A DNA stretch of 64,000 bases from Metaruminococcus_A gallistercoris (GCA_904394975.1 CAJFNQ010000002.1:61769-125768); one strand, 5' to 3'. Shown: positions 8,372-17,076, counted from the stretch's first letter. Notes: generated by a model not told the origin, from the letters alone. Made by a program: numbers and translations.

Positions 8372-9499
8372 TTAATTCGGAAGAATGTCATCATAAATAA
8401 ATTTGTGGATGATGTCTGTCGCAACATCCAAGTCGTAAACGAAATACCAGGTACCGTTGATGGTCTCACCGTGTGAGTTGCAGTCGGCATTCGGAAGGCC
8501 GGCTTCCTCAATGGTAGCACCGGAGGTAACTGCCCACATACCGATGCTCATCATCTCTTCATCGGTCAGCGATGTGGTGCATTCAGAAAGCACCATGCTG
8601 ATGAGGCCCGGATATTGGGTTACATTCAGCTGTTTTGCGGAATCGAACAGCGCCATCAAGACCTCACGCTGCCGTTCGGCGCGCTGGATGTCAGAGCCGG
8701 TGTAGCGGTTTCTGGAGTAGGCGACCGCCTGTCCGCCGGTGAGTTTGACGTCCCCGGTCTGCTGGAGAGGTTCCGTAGGAATGCCGATATTATTGAGTTC
8801 GTTGACGTACCGATTCATGACCTGCCGTTCGTCTTCGGTTACATTGACTGTAACGCCGCCGACATAGTCGATGATGTTGGCAAGCTGCGCGAAGTTGACG
8901 GTGACGAAGTCTTCAATGTTCATGTCAAAATTCTGGTTAAGCGTCTTGACTGCTAGCTGTGCTCCGCCATAGGCGTAAGCGTGGGTGATCTTGGTGTTTC
9001 CGTGCCCTTCTACCGCAACATAGGTGTCACGCGCGATGGAAATCAGTTTGATTTTGCTGTGCACCCGGTCGATGGAAAGGATCATGAGGGCGTCAGAACG
9101 GCCGGAGTCGGAATCCATATCACGTGTATCCACCCCGAAGAGAGCAATATTGGTCACATCAGTGTTGTTGTATTTGTCCAATACTTCCTGGGAAATACCC
9201 AAATCATCCAGGTTCAGGTCTTCACGGTCCACCTGCCCCAACATGAGTTTGACGTAAAGAAACGCTCCGCCGATCAGCAGGGCGATGACGCAAAGAATGG
9301 AGATAATAATGACCAGCGCTTTCTTTTTGCCGGACCATTTTTTACGTTTTTTCTTTGAAGAACTGCTGATATCTTCCATGTTTTTTCGTTTGCTTTGAGC
9401 AGACATGGAATTTTGTTTCTGGCGCGCAGCTTTTCTACTGTTGCTGCTGATATCTTTCATGTTAGAACGGCCGGGCCGTTTGTTGTGCTGAGAAAGCAT
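8372..9499 (-). CDS. LytR-CpsA-Psr (LCP) family glycopolymer ligase
   Basis: LCP enzymes transfer undecaprenyl-pyrophosphate-linked glycopolymers onto peptidoglycan outside the membrane. This 375-residue protein has a long basic, serine-rich cytoplasmic tail (1-60), one membrane helix at about 61-84 and an extracellular LCP domain. Visible LCP residues include FGVDTRD near 121-127, GRSDALMI at 133-140 and SIARDTYV at 154-161, which supply the acidic and arginine ligands for the pyrophosphate lipid. The ATG at 9499 follows AAAGGAG; a second ATG at codon 14 is possible. It is the first gene of the operon, which supports final attachment of the glycan to the wall. Confidence 0.9.
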   Translation of the reverse strand: MLSQHNKRPGRSNMKDISSNSRKAARQKQNSMSAQSKRKNMEDISSSSKKKRKKWSGKKKALVIIISILCVIALLIGGAFLYVKLMLGQVDREDLNLDDLGISQEVLDKYNNTDVTNIALFGVDTRDMDSDSGRSDALMILSIDRVHSKIKLISIARDTYVAVEGHGNTKITHAYAYGGAQLAVKTLNQNFDMNIEDFVTVNFAQLANIIDYVGGVTVNVTEDERQVMNRYVNELNNIGIPTEPLQQTGDVKLTGGQAVAYSRNRYTGSDIQRAERQREVLMALFDSAKQLNVTQYPGLISMVLSECTTSLTDEEMMSIGMWAVTSGATIEEAGLPNADCNSHGETINGTWYFVYDLDVATDIIHKFIYDDILPN

Positions 9500-9881
9500 A
9501 AAAACTCCTTTCCATTGGCTGTTTTTTTACCTTTGCCAATCTTCCGGAACTGTAAAAACTTAGTTAAAATGGTAACATTGTGTAATCCTTCATCCTATAT
9601 TTTATAGTTCAAGGGAGAATAAGTCAACCATTGTGTCGAACAAAATCGGCTGTAAGTTGATGTGGTTTATTGTCTAAATTACTATTTATATGGAATGTGT
9701 TACGACTATTTTGAAATTCTGGAAGAAGAAGATATACCGTAAAAACGGTAAACGTCGAAAAATAGGAGTAGATTGCTGAATTTCAAAAATAACACAATTA
9801 CCTTGACTGGTTTTCTGTAAAAGAAAATCACACGTATTATAGTTTTTCCAAAACTTGCGAAAAATTCACGGCAGAAAAACA
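9500..9881. other. Intergenic region upstream of the polysaccharide operon
   Basis: No gene is supported in this AT-rich stretch. On the minus strand a TATAAT-like -10 (complement of ATTATA near 9835-9840) could drive the operon, but no good -35 stands before it. A small ACCGT-AAAA-ACGGT hairpin lies near 9737-9750. If that promoter is used, the operon has an untranslated leader of about 330 bases, which could hide regulatory RNA; no known riboswitch motif was recognised. Confidence 0.35.
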
Positions 9882-9911
9882 AAAAGCCTGAACCTTGTGG
9901 TTCAGGCTTTT
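9882..9911 (-). terminator. Intrinsic terminator after the CoA-disulfide reductase operon
   Basis: Inverted repeat with arms AAAGCCTGAACC and GGTTCAGGCTTT around a TTGT loop. On the minus strand the stem is followed by a T-rich tract, as expected at the end of the operon. T residues also follow on the plus strand. Confidence 0.9.
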
Positions 9912-9923
9912 ACAAATTTTTAT

Positions 9924-11618
9924 TTATAATTTGATACCGCAGGGGTGTGCCGGCGTTTCGTCAAACAATCCTTCCCCTTTCACCAGTGCGTAGAACCGGT
10001 AGCCGCCGGAGAAGTTGTAGCAGTCGAACCCGTTCTGGGAGAGGATGCGGCAGGCGATGTAGCTTCTCAAGCCGCTCTGGCAGTTGACATAGACCGGTTT
10101 GGAGCGGTCGAGCTCGGCGAGGTGCTCCCGCAGCACGTCCACTGGGATGTGGATGGTGTTTTCCATATGCCCGGCGTTGTACTCCGCGTCGGTGCGCACA
10201 TCCAGCTTGATGACGCTGCCGTCATCCGGCAGGTCTTTCAAATCGTGCCAGTGGTACTGTTTTACGGTGCCGTCCATAATGTTGCCAATGACGTAACCCG
10301 CCATGTTGACCGGGTCTTTCGCCGAGGAGAACGGCGGCGCGTAAGCGAGCTCCAGCTCTTCCAGGTCGGCGGCGTTCATGCCCGCGCGGATGGCGGTCGC
10401 AAGCACATCAATGCGCTTATCCACCCCTTCAAACCCGACGATCTGCGCGCCGAGGATCTTTCCGTCGCGGGGATCGAACAGGGTTTTCACGGTCATGTTG
10501 CTCGCGCCCGGATAGTAGGTGGCGTGGTTCGGCGAGAAGGTGACGACCTTATCGTACGGGATGCCCGCATTCTTCGCCGCCGTTTCGTTGAGCCCGGTGG
10601 CTGCTACCGTCATGTCAAACAGCTTGAGGATGGAGCTTCCCTGTGAACCGGTAAACCGGCTTTCTTTTCCGCAGATATGGTCCGCCACGATTCGTCCCTG
10701 TTTGTTTGCCGGGCCCGCCAGCGGAATGAGCGCCGGCATTCCAGTAACAAAGTTGCGCACTTCAATAGCGTCGCCCACCGCGTAGATGTCCGGCGCGGAG
10801 GTCTGCATCTGCTCGTTGACCGCGATGGACCCGCGCATGCCGAGGGTCAGTCCCGCCTCTTTGGCGAGGGTGGTCTCCGGTGCGACGCCGGCAGCCATCA
10901 GAACAAGGCCCGCTTCGATCGGTTCGCCGTTTTCAAACCGGACCGAAACTCCGTGTTCCGTTTTTTCAAACCCGGTGACCGAAGCGCCCAGCCGAAGGGC
11001 GATGCCTTTGTTTTTCAGGTAGCCGTGCACCATGCTGGCCATATCACGGTCAAGCGGGGTCATCACCTGCGGCAGGCGCTCGGCAATGGTGACCGTAAGA
11101 CCTAGACGGGAGAGATTCTCCGCCATCTCCAGCCCGATGAAACCGCCGCCGATGACGACCGCGCTTTTTGGCTGTTCGTTCTCTATGAAATCGTGCAGGC
11201 GGAAGGTGTCTTCCACCGTGCGCAGGGTGAAGATCCTCTCGTTGTCCACACCGGGAAGCGGCGGGATGACCGGTTTCGCGCCCGGCGAGAGGATGAGCTT
11301 GTCGTAACTTTCTTCGTAAACGGTTCCGTCGTCCACCCGGCGGATCACGACCTTTTTCTCATCCGGCAGGATTTTGACCGCTTCGTTTTTCACCCGTACG
11401 TCAATGTTAAAGCGGGCGCGGAAACTTTCCGGTGTTTGCAGGGTGAGAGCGCTTTTTTCGGTGATTTCGCCGCCGATGTAGTACGGCAGGCCGCAGTTCG
11501 CGTAGGATATGTATCCGCCCCGCTCCAGAATGATGATTTCCGCGGTTTCATTGAGCCGGCGCAGTCTTGCCGCGGCGGTGGCGCCGCCTGCAACGCCGCC
11601 GATGATAACGACTTTCAT
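9924..11618 (-). CDS. CoA-disulfide reductase-like flavoprotein with C-terminal rhodanese domain
   Basis: A 564-residue pyridine nucleotide-disulfide oxidoreductase of the CoADR-RHD type. FAD-binding IIGGVAGGATAAARLRR is at 5-21 and the single redox cysteine C42 is in YANCGLPYYIGG. An NAD(P)H-binding GGGFIGLEMAE lies mid-protein and VYAVGDA-like flavin contacts follow. The C-terminal rhodanese domain has LDVRTDAEYNAGH and the active loop NCQSGLRS with C513. Relatives reduce CoA disulfides, persulfides or polysulfides, so roles in thiol redox balance and sulfane sulfur use are likely. An upstream in-frame extension exists, but the ATG at 11618 follows GGAGAG and begins exactly at the FAD motif. 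It is last in the thioredoxin-rhodanese operon. Confidence 0.9.
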   Translation of the reverse strand: MKVVIIGGVAGGATAAARLRRLNETAEIIILERGGYISYANCGLPYYIGGEITEKSALTLQTPESFRARFNIDVRVKNEAVKILPDEKKVVIRRVDDGTVYEESYDKLILSPGAKPVIPPLPGVDNERIFTLRTVEDTFRLHDFIENEQPKSAVVIGGGFIGLEMAENLSRLGLTVTIAERLPQVMTPLDRDMASMVHGYLKNKGIALRLGASVTGFEKTEHGVSVRFENGEPIEAGLVLMAAGVAPETTLAKEAGLTLGMRGSIAVNEQMQTSAPDIYAVGDAIEVRNFVTGMPALIPLAGPANKQGRIVADHICGKESRFTGSQGSSILKLFDMTVAATGLNETAAKNAGIPYDKVVTFSPNHATYYPGASNMTVKTLFDPRDGKILGAQIVGFEGVDKRIDVLATAIRAGMNAADLEELELAYAPPFSSAKDPVNMAGYVIGNIMDGTVKQYHWHDLKDLPDDGSVIKLDVRTDAEYNAGHMENTIHIPVDVLREHLAELDRSKPVYVNCQSGLRSYIACRILSQNGFDCYNFSGGYRFYALVKGEGLFDETPAHPCGIKL

Positions 11619-11667
11619 GGGAGTCTCTCCTTTTACTTTTATGAATGGATTTTCAGTAAAACGGCGC

Positions 11668-11991
11668 TTATTCTTTGGAAAGCGCACCGTTCCACGCGGC
11701 GATTCCGCCGATGTTTTTAACGGTTTCATACCCGATTGCCTGAAAGATCCGGCAGGCCTGCGCGCTGCGCATACCGCTGTGGCAGTAGACATAAAGGGGC
11801 CGGCTTTTGTCGGGCAGGATTCCGGGAAGCTGTTCGGCTTTCGCCAGTTCCAGATGGAGGCTGCCCGGAATGTGACCGGCTTCATATTCCTCATCGGTCC
11901 TCACATCAATGAGGGCGATGGAAGGGTCGGCTTCGGCTTCCTTTGCCAGGCGGTTGATATCCGGCCCGGCGAGTTTTGCGAACAGGTTCAT
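11668..11991 (-). CDS. Single-domain rhodanese-like sulfurtransferase
   Basis: A 107-residue cytoplasmic rhodanese. It has the substrate-side IDVRTDEEYEAGHIPGS block at 28-44 and the active-site loop YCHSGMRS with persulfide-forming C70. Such proteins carry sulfane sulfur as a cysteine persulfide and can pass it to partners such as the rhodanese-tailed flavoprotein encoded downstream. The ATG overlaps the stop codon of the upstream thioredoxin gene in an ATGA arrangement, so the two are probably translationally coupled. Confidence 0.93.
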   Translation of the reverse strand: MNLFAKLAGPDINRLAKEAEADPSIALIDVRTDEEYEAGHIPGSLHLELAKAEQLPGILPDKSRPLYVYCHSGMRSAQACRIFQAIGYETVKNIGGIAAWNGALSKE

Positions 11992-12299
11992 TTCAGCATG
12001 GCCTCCAGCTCGTGCTTCGGACGGACGCCGACCGAGGTCGCCTCGACCTTTCCGTTTTTCATGTAGACCAGAGTCGGGATGCTCATGACACCGAACTGCT
12101 GAGCGAGTTCCGGTTCGTCGTCAATGTTGATTTTCACGACCTTGAGTTCGCCCATTCGTTCTTCCGCGATTTGGTCAACGACCGGGGAAAGCATCCGGCA
12201 GGGGCCGCACCATGCCGCCCAGAAATCGATGAGTACCGGTTTTTCGGATTCGATGACCTCTTTTACAAAATTGTTTTTATTCAGTTCAAGAACAGACAT
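11988..12299 (-). CDS. trxA: Thioredoxin
   Basis: A 103-residue thioredoxin with the classical redox motif WCGPC at 30-34, DFWAAW before it, the cis-proline segment SIPTLVYMKNG and a terminal helix. It reduces disulfides and, in this operon, could discharge persulfides formed by the rhodaneses. An in-frame TTG lies two codons earlier, but the ATG at 12299 has the proper distance from AAAGGCGG. It is the first gene of the operon and stands directly downstream of a Crp/Fnr-type operator. The genome may hold other thioredoxins, so the symbol is a family name. Confidence 0.93.
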   Translation of the reverse strand: MSVLELNKNNFVKEVIESEKPVLIDFWAAWCGPCRMLSPVVDQIAEERMGELKVVKINIDDEPELAQQFGVMSIPTLVYMKNGKVEATSVGVRPKHELEAMLK

Positions 12300-12366
12300 A
12301 TTCAATACCGCCTTTCGTTTACGTTATATTTTCATTCATCAGGTTTTCCCTGTGATTTTATTTTAT

Positions 12367-12401
12367 ACAGTTCGCGAAAAAAAGACTGTGATAATATCAC
12401 A
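12367..12401 (-). promoter_or_regulatory. Crp/Fnr-type operator and promoter of the trx-rhodanese-CoADR operon
   Basis: A perfect palindrome at 12387-12401 has arms TGTGATA and TATCACA around one central base, matching the TGTGA..TCACA half-site pattern of the Crp/Fnr family. On the minus strand a -10-like TATAAA starts at 12367, so the operator centre lies roughly 40 bases before the expected transcription start. That is the usual class II activator position. No good -35 hexamer is visible, as expected for an activator-dependent promoter. The adjacent Crp/Fnr gene is the obvious regulator. Confidence 0.75.
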
Positions 12402-12570
12402 TTTCTCTGGGACTAATAAATAAACGTGCCCAAAGAAGGACATGGCCGCTGTTTATGTGGGTTCTGCCCGGTTTCAAATGAACGGAAAGCACCGTTTTGC
12501 GTGCGGTTTTCACTGTTCATTGCATGCCTTTTCTCGCGCTTTCCGCCTGCCGCCTGCGGTATTCCGGCGC

Positions 12571-13245
12571 TCAGCGCAGGCTCTCTTGTGCCAGCTGCAG
12601 CAGCTTTTCCCGGTCCGCGATGCGAACGCCTCCCCGGGAAAGGGTCACCGCTCCTTCCGCCTGCAGGTACTTGAGCATTCGGGTCACAACCTCCCGGGCG
12701 GTGCCAAGGTGCCGCGCCAGCTCGTCATGGGTGATTTTGAGTTCCTCCCTACCGGCGAGCTCGCTCTCTTCCGCGAGAAGCGCCGCCAGACGGGAATCCA
12801 TCCGCTTGTTCATCACCTGGTCGAACAGCCACATCACATCCGAAAAGCGCTGGGCCATCAGTTCGTTGGTGAAGTTGGCCACCGCAGGGGACTGCTGCAT
12901 CATGGCGCGGTACAGGTCGGAGGGGATGCGGTAGAGGGTGGAATCCTGTTCGGCGCTGACCGAAAGGTCAAACACGATGCTGTTTAAAATGCAGGAAGCT
13001 GAAAACAGGCAGATATCCCGTTCAAACAGCCGGTAAAGGGTCATTTCCTTTCCCTCGGCTGAGCGGGTGAAGGCACGCAGCTGGCCTTGGGTCACTACGA
13101 GCAGGCCAACACAGTCCTCGTTCCCGTTGTGCAGAATGGTGCCTTTTTTGATTTCGTGTAGGGTGGTGTTCTGGGCAAGCGACTGCTGCTCGTCAGGCGT
13201 CAGCCGGCTCCAGAACGGAAGATAATCGGAAAGCGGCAAAGCCAT
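12571..13245 (-). CDS. Crp/Fnr family transcriptional regulator
   Basis: A 224-residue regulator. Residues about 10-130 form a cyclic-nucleotide-binding-like beta-roll (ILHNGNEDCVGLLVVTQGQLRAF), followed by a dimer helix near 130-150. A winged helix at about 160-222 contains LKITHDELARHLGTAREVVTR. The N-terminal cysteine cluster of oxygen-sensing FNR is absent, but cysteines occur in the effector domain (EDCVG, RDICLF, SASCIL) and could sense thiols or sulfur species; this is inference. It precedes the thioredoxin-rhodanese-CoADR operon on the same strand, with the TGTGATA palindrome between them. The ATG at 13245 follows a strong GGAGGGGG. Confidence 0.9.
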   Translation of the reverse strand: MALPLSDYLPFWSRLTPDEQQSLAQNTTLHEIKKGTILHNGNEDCVGLLVVTQGQLRAFTRSAEGKEMTLYRLFERDICLFSASCILNSIVFDLSVSAEQDSTLYRIPSDLYRAMMQQSPAVANFTNELMAQRFSDVMWLFDQVMNKRMDSRLAALLAEESELAGREELKITHDELARHLGTAREVVTRMLKYLQAEGAVTLSRGGVRIADREKLLQLAQESLR

Positions 13246-13531
13246 GCGCGCCCCCTCCTTTTTTGTAAAAATATCCTTATCTTTATCATACTCCTTTCAG
13301 GCTGTTCTGCAAAGAGGAAACAGTCGGTATCCTGCAAAGAAAAGCGGAATCTGTGCCCGGGCAGTTTTCACAAGTTTCCGGGGTGAATTTCTCTGTTTTT
13401 GCTCTCTTGTAGGCCGGAGACCTCAACGTTATAATGAGAACAGGCAGTTCCCGTCCGCCCTGTCCAAAATAGGTGCGGGGCAGAAATTGCGTGGTAAAAA
13501 ACGTCATTGATATAAAAGGAGGAAGCAAACA

Positions 13532-15493
13532 GTGAACCGCGAAATACATGTAGCAAAAACCGGCAGCGACCTTGCCGCCGGCACCAGAGAAGAACCGTTT
13601 CTGACCATATCGCAGGCGGCGAAGGTCGCCGAAACGGGCGATACGGTCATCGTCCATGAAGGAGAATACCGCGAGTGGGTCAAACCCCAGCACAGCGGGT
13701 ACAGCAACATCAGCCGCATTACCTATCAGGCCGCTGAGGGGGAAAAGGTGGTCATTAAGGGTTCCGAGCGGATCCAGAACTGGGAGCCGGTAGAGGGCAC
13801 CGTCTGGAAAGCAGTCGTCCCCAACGCCTTTTTCGGGGATTACAACCCCTACGCCGAACGGCTGGACGGCGACTGGTACGCGTGGCCGGCTGACAAGTTC
13901 GTCCACCCGGGCGAGATTTATTTGAACGGAAAATCCTTTTATGAAGCACGTACCCTGGACGAGGTGAAGCATCCGCAGAAACGGGTGGATTTTACCCCGC
14001 CGTGGAGCACCCGTGTGGAAAAAATCCTCGAACCGGAACAGACGGTCTACCAGTGGTGCTGTGAGGTGGACGCGCAAAACACCACCCTTTACGCCAACTT
14101 TCAGGGCGCCGACCCCAACCGGGAACTTGTGGAGATCAACGTGCGCAAATGCTGTTTTTACCCGGATAAGGTCGGCATGAACTACATTACCGTCCGCGGG
14201 TTTGAAATGGCGCAGGCCGCCTGCCCCTGGACTCCGCCGACCGCCGACCAGCCGGGCCTTCTGGGCGCCAACTGGAGCCGCGGCTGGATCATTGAAAACA
14301 ACATCATCCACGATGCGAAGTGCTCCGGCATCAGCCTTGGCAAGGAAGCGTCGACCGGGCACAATCTCTCCATCCGCCGCCGCCAGAAACCGGGCTACCA
14401 GTACCAGATGGAAGCGGTCTTCCGCGCACTGCAGATCGGCTGGAGCAAGGAGAAGATCGGCTCGCACATCGTGCGCAACAACGTGATCTATGACTGCGGG
14501 CAAAACGGCGTAGTCGGCCATATGGGCTGTGTATTCAGTGAGATCTACGGCAACGAGATCTACAACATCAACGTCAAACACGAGTTTTTCGGGTATGAGA
14601 TCGCGGGCATCAAGCTGCACGCCGCCATTGATGTGCAGATCCACAACAACAGCATCCACAACTGCGCGCTGGGCACCTGGCTGGACTGGCAGGCGCAGGG
14701 CACCCGCGTGAGCCGCAATCTGTACTACCACAATGACCGCGACCTGATGATCGAGGTCACCCACGGCCCCTGCCTGGTGGATAACAACCTGTTCGCCTCC
14801 TCCCATTCGCTGGATGATTACGCGCAGGGTACCGCTTATGTGAACAATCTTTTCTGCGGCAAGACCCACGCGGAAAAGGTGCTTGACCGTTCCACTCCGT
14901 ACCACTTCCCCCACACCACACAGGTGGCGGGCACAGCGGTGGTTTACGGGCAGGACCACCGGTATTACAACAATATTTTTACTGCCTATGATGGTTATGA
15001 AACGACCGCTCCAGCGGGCCGCGGAATCAATGGCTGCGGCACAGCGGTCTACAACGGCAGTACCGCTTCTTATGAGGAGTATCATCAGAAGATCGTGGAT
15101 CAAGGCATTGGCGATCTGGAGCTGTTCCAACGCACCGAACAGCCGGTTTATGCGGGCTGCAACGCCTACTTTAACGGCGCGGAAGCGTTTGACCGGGAGC
15201 AGGAAAACTGCTGTATGCCGGAGTTTTCCCCGAATGTGAAGATATCACACGAGGCGGACGGGGTCTATCTGGAGCTGGATATCCCAGAAGAGATGCTCTC
15301 GCTCCCCTCCCGCGTCCATTCCACCGAAACTCTCGGTACGGTGCGCATTGTCGACGCCATCTATGACGCGCCGGACGGCAGTTTCATCACACTGGATACC
15401 GACCTGCTGGGCAGAAAGCGTTCGGAGCACCCCTGCGCCGGCCCGCTGGAAGGTCTTACCGCCGGTCACAACCGGGTGAAGGTCTGGGGTTAA
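13532..15493 (+). CDS. GH120 family beta-xylosidase
   Basis: A 653-residue protein closely resembling XylC of Thermoanaerobacterium saccharolyticum along its whole length, as recalled from the family. It starts EIHVAKTGSD and has the conserved HDAKCSGISLGKEA and GYQYQMEAVF blocks. D385 (WLDWQAQGTRVS) and E408 (MIEVTHGP) are 23 residues apart, the same spacing as the reported nucleophile D382 and acid/base E405 of XylC. The fold is a right-handed parallel beta-helix. No signal peptide is present, so it should act inside the cell on imported xylo-oligosaccharides. The start is GTG after AAAGGAGG. No xylan transporter or xylose genes are adjacent. Confidence 0.92.
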   Translation: MNREIHVAKTGSDLAAGTREEPFLTISQAAKVAETGDTVIVHEGEYREWVKPQHSGYSNISRITYQAAEGEKVVIKGSERIQNWEPVEGTVWKAVVPNAFFGDYNPYAERLDGDWYAWPADKFVHPGEIYLNGKSFYEARTLDEVKHPQKRVDFTPPWSTRVEKILEPEQTVYQWCCEVDAQNTTLYANFQGADPNRELVEINVRKCCFYPDKVGMNYITVRGFEMAQAACPWTPPTADQPGLLGANWSRGWIIENNIIHDAKCSGISLGKEASTGHNLSIRRRQKPGYQYQMEAVFRALQIGWSKEKIGSHIVRNNVIYDCGQNGVVGHMGCVFSEIYGNEIYNINVKHEFFGYEIAGIKLHAAIDVQIHNNSIHNCALGTWLDWQAQGTRVSRNLYYHNDRDLMIEVTHGPCLVDNNLFASSHSLDDYAQGTAYVNNLFCGKTHAEKVLDRSTPYHFPHTTQVAGTAVVYGQDHRYYNNIFTAYDGYETTAPAGRGINGCGTAVYNGSTASYEEYHQKIVDQGIGDLELFQRTEQPVYAGCNAYFNGAEAFDREQENCCMPEFSPNVKISHEADGVYLELDIPEEMLSLPSRVHSTETLGTVRIVDAIYDAPDGSFITLDTDLLGRKRSEHPCAGPLEGLTAGHNRVKVWG

Positions 15494-15523
15494 GGCAAAC
15501 CTTCCCTTTTATAATATGTGTAA

Positions 15524-15553
15524 AAGCGCCCTTTAAAAAGGGCGCTTTTTTGT
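15524..15553 (+). terminator. Intrinsic terminator after the GH120 gene
   Basis: Stem AAAGCGCCCTTT / AAAGGGCGCTTT closely spaced and followed by a run of T, located about 30 bases after the stop codon. Confidence 0.9.
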
Positions 15554-15942
15554 GGCGGAATAACTGCTCGAAACAAGTTATCCAATTATATCGGAAGAAT
15601 GAAAGTCAAGGCTGGCGCTGCTTCAGTTGTACGGATTGAGAGTCTGCTCTGTTGTGCGGACGCATCGGGTGCACCGTTTGAACACCCGGCGTTTCATCGG
15701 AAGAGGGCGGCGCTTTTCCTTTGCTGGCCGCGGCGTGTGTCCCGCCGGGATACTGCCGAAGCCTGTTGGTTTTCCCATAGGTGTGGCTTTTCGCCTGATG
15801 GGAACGGGGTGGTCTTGCCCCTTTCATGGGCGGCTGACGTTTTTTCTGCTGACCCTGAAAACAAGCGGCTGTTCCGGGTGCCCGGCGGCGAAGCAGTCTT
15901 CGTTTGCGGCGGCTTTTGTTTTTTGTAGACCCCATACGAACG
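15554..15942. other. Intergenic stretch without supported genes
   Basis: Several frames are open here because the sequence is GC-rich, but none has a convincing ribosome site, recognisable domain or normal amino-acid composition. No RNA gene or repeat was recognised. Confidence 0.5.
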
Positions 15943-15970
15943 GAAAAACCGGCTGAACTCAGCCGGTTTT
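15943..15970 (-). terminator. Intrinsic terminator after the flavodoxin gene
   Basis: Inverted repeat with arms AAACCGGCTGA and TCAGCCGGTTT and a very short centre. It lies about 100 bases beyond the flavodoxin stop, with A residues on the plus strand that become a T tract on the minus strand. Confidence 0.7.
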
Positions 15971-16068
15971 CCGTTGCATAAGAGAAGATGGAGAATGTTT
16001 CACAAAAGAAACATTTATGAAAGGAATAAAAGGCGGGAGGAGAGAAACCGCCTCTTATCGGCAGAAAA

Positions 16069-16491
16069 TCAGGCAAGCGCCTCGCCCAAGGCTTTGCAGG
16101 CGGCTTCGGCCGCGTCGTCCGGCGCTTCACAGCAGATGACGCTGTCGCACACCAAAACGGCGCCGTCGTTTTTGCAGGTCTCTTCCCAGGCGCGCATCCA
16201 TTCGCCGTCGCCCCAGCCATAAGAGCCGAAAAGGGCGATTCTTTTGCCGGAAAGCCCGGTTTCACAGCTTGCGAACATGGGTTCGAATTCGCTTTCTTCC
16301 AGTTGTTCCGCGCCCATGGAGGGGCAGCCGAACGCGACCGCGTCAAACTGTGTAAGCAGTTCGGGGGTGAATTCAGAGGCGGTGTAGACGGTGACCTCCG
16401 CGCCGGCGGCCTTCGCGCCGCTTTCCACAAAACCGGCCATTGTTTCGGTGTTGCCGGTACCGCTCCAGTAAACTACTGCGACCTTGCTCAT
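16069..16491 (-). CDS. Flavodoxin (short-chain)
   Basis: A 140-residue electron carrier with the FMN phosphate loop SGTGNTE at 10-16, the mid-protein FGCPSMGAEQLEE segment and FGSYGWGDGEW, which surround the flavin ring. Length matches the short-chain group of clostridial flavodoxins. Flavodoxins replace ferredoxin when iron is scarce. Its position 33 bases after a DUF3793 gene whose promoter carries DtxR-like operators suggests that it belongs to an iron-starvation response. ATG start with a GAAAGAAGG-like ribosome site. Confidence 0.94.
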   Translation of the reverse strand: MSKVAVVYWSGTGNTETMAGFVESGAKAAGAEVTVYTASEFTPELLTQFDAVAFGCPSMGAEQLEESEFEPMFASCETGLSGKRIALFGSYGWGDGEWMRAWEETCKNDGAVLVCDSVICCEAPDDAAEAACKALGEALA

Positions 16492-16524
16492 GAAAAAACC
16501 TTCTTTCTGTTTATCAAGATGGCG

Positions 16525-17076
16525 TCAGGCGGCTACGGTGAGCTGATACACCGTCCGCCCGCTGTTCCACAGCCGGGAATAAATCTCCCGGCACTTTTTA
16601 AACTGCTCGAACCGCTTGCGGGCCTCGCACTCGTTGCAGTAGACCTTCCAGCATCCGCAGCATTTGCAGCCCTTTCCCCCGCTGTTGATAAAGCCGAGTA
16701 CATCTTCCAGCGGATAACCCAAAAACACGCCGATTTCATGCGGGAACCCATCCTGCTCGCAGACCCGCCTGCGCAGGGTGGAGACCGCTTTTCCGGCGCT
16801 CTGCCCGGCGTAACCGTATCCGCTTAGAAAAGCGGCGATCGCGGTTTCTTCTAGTTCTCGCTGCAAATGGGAAAACCGGCAGACATAAACCAGCGCTTTT
16901 CCGTTTTTTACCGCGAGCGGGATGAGCGTCACCCCTTTTGCGCCAAGCAGCCTGTTCCACTGGCAGAGTTCCTGCCGGAGCGCGCTACCCGACTCTACAG
17001 GCACATGAATGAGGTTCGCGGTTTTTAAGCCCGCCAGCGTGGGTGAACAGTGTTCAATGAGATACCGTTCTAACAT
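16525..17076 (-). CDS. DUF3793 family protein
   Basis: A 183-residue protein that matches DUF3793, known mainly from Clostridia and of unestablished function. The N-terminal half has FLSGYGYAG-like and HEIGVFLGYPLEDVLGFI blocks. The C-terminal part is cysteine-rich (CKCCGCWKVYCNEC) followed by a basic helix, which could bind a metal or iron-sulfur cluster; that is inference. It is the first gene after an apparently metal-regulated promoter and is followed by flavodoxin, so a role in iron-limited redox physiology is likely. ATG start at 17076 after AAAGGAG. Confidence 0.85.
   Translation of the reverse strand: MLERYLIEHCSPTLAGLKTANLIHVPVESGSALRQELCQWNRLLGAKGVTLIPLAVKNGKALVYVCRFSHLQRELEETAIAAFLSGYGYAGQSAGKAVSTLRRRVCEQDGFPHEIGVFLGYPLEDVLGFINSGGKGCKCCGCWKVYCNECEARKRFEQFKKCREIYSRLWNSGRTVYQLTVAA

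Noticed and set aside
11619..11894. N-terminal extension of the CoA-disulfide reductase frame
   Set aside because: It overlaps the rhodanese gene in another frame; the family N-terminus and ribosome site are at 11618.
13286..15130. A 614-codon frame on the minus strand opposite the GH120 gene
   Set aside because: Antisense shadow; the plus-strand protein has clear family identity and catalytic residues.
15606..16430. A 274-codon minus-strand frame overlapping the flavodoxin gene
   Set aside because: Pro/Ala/Arg-rich composition of an out-of-frame GC-rich sequence, no ribosome site, and it runs through the flavodoxin terminator.
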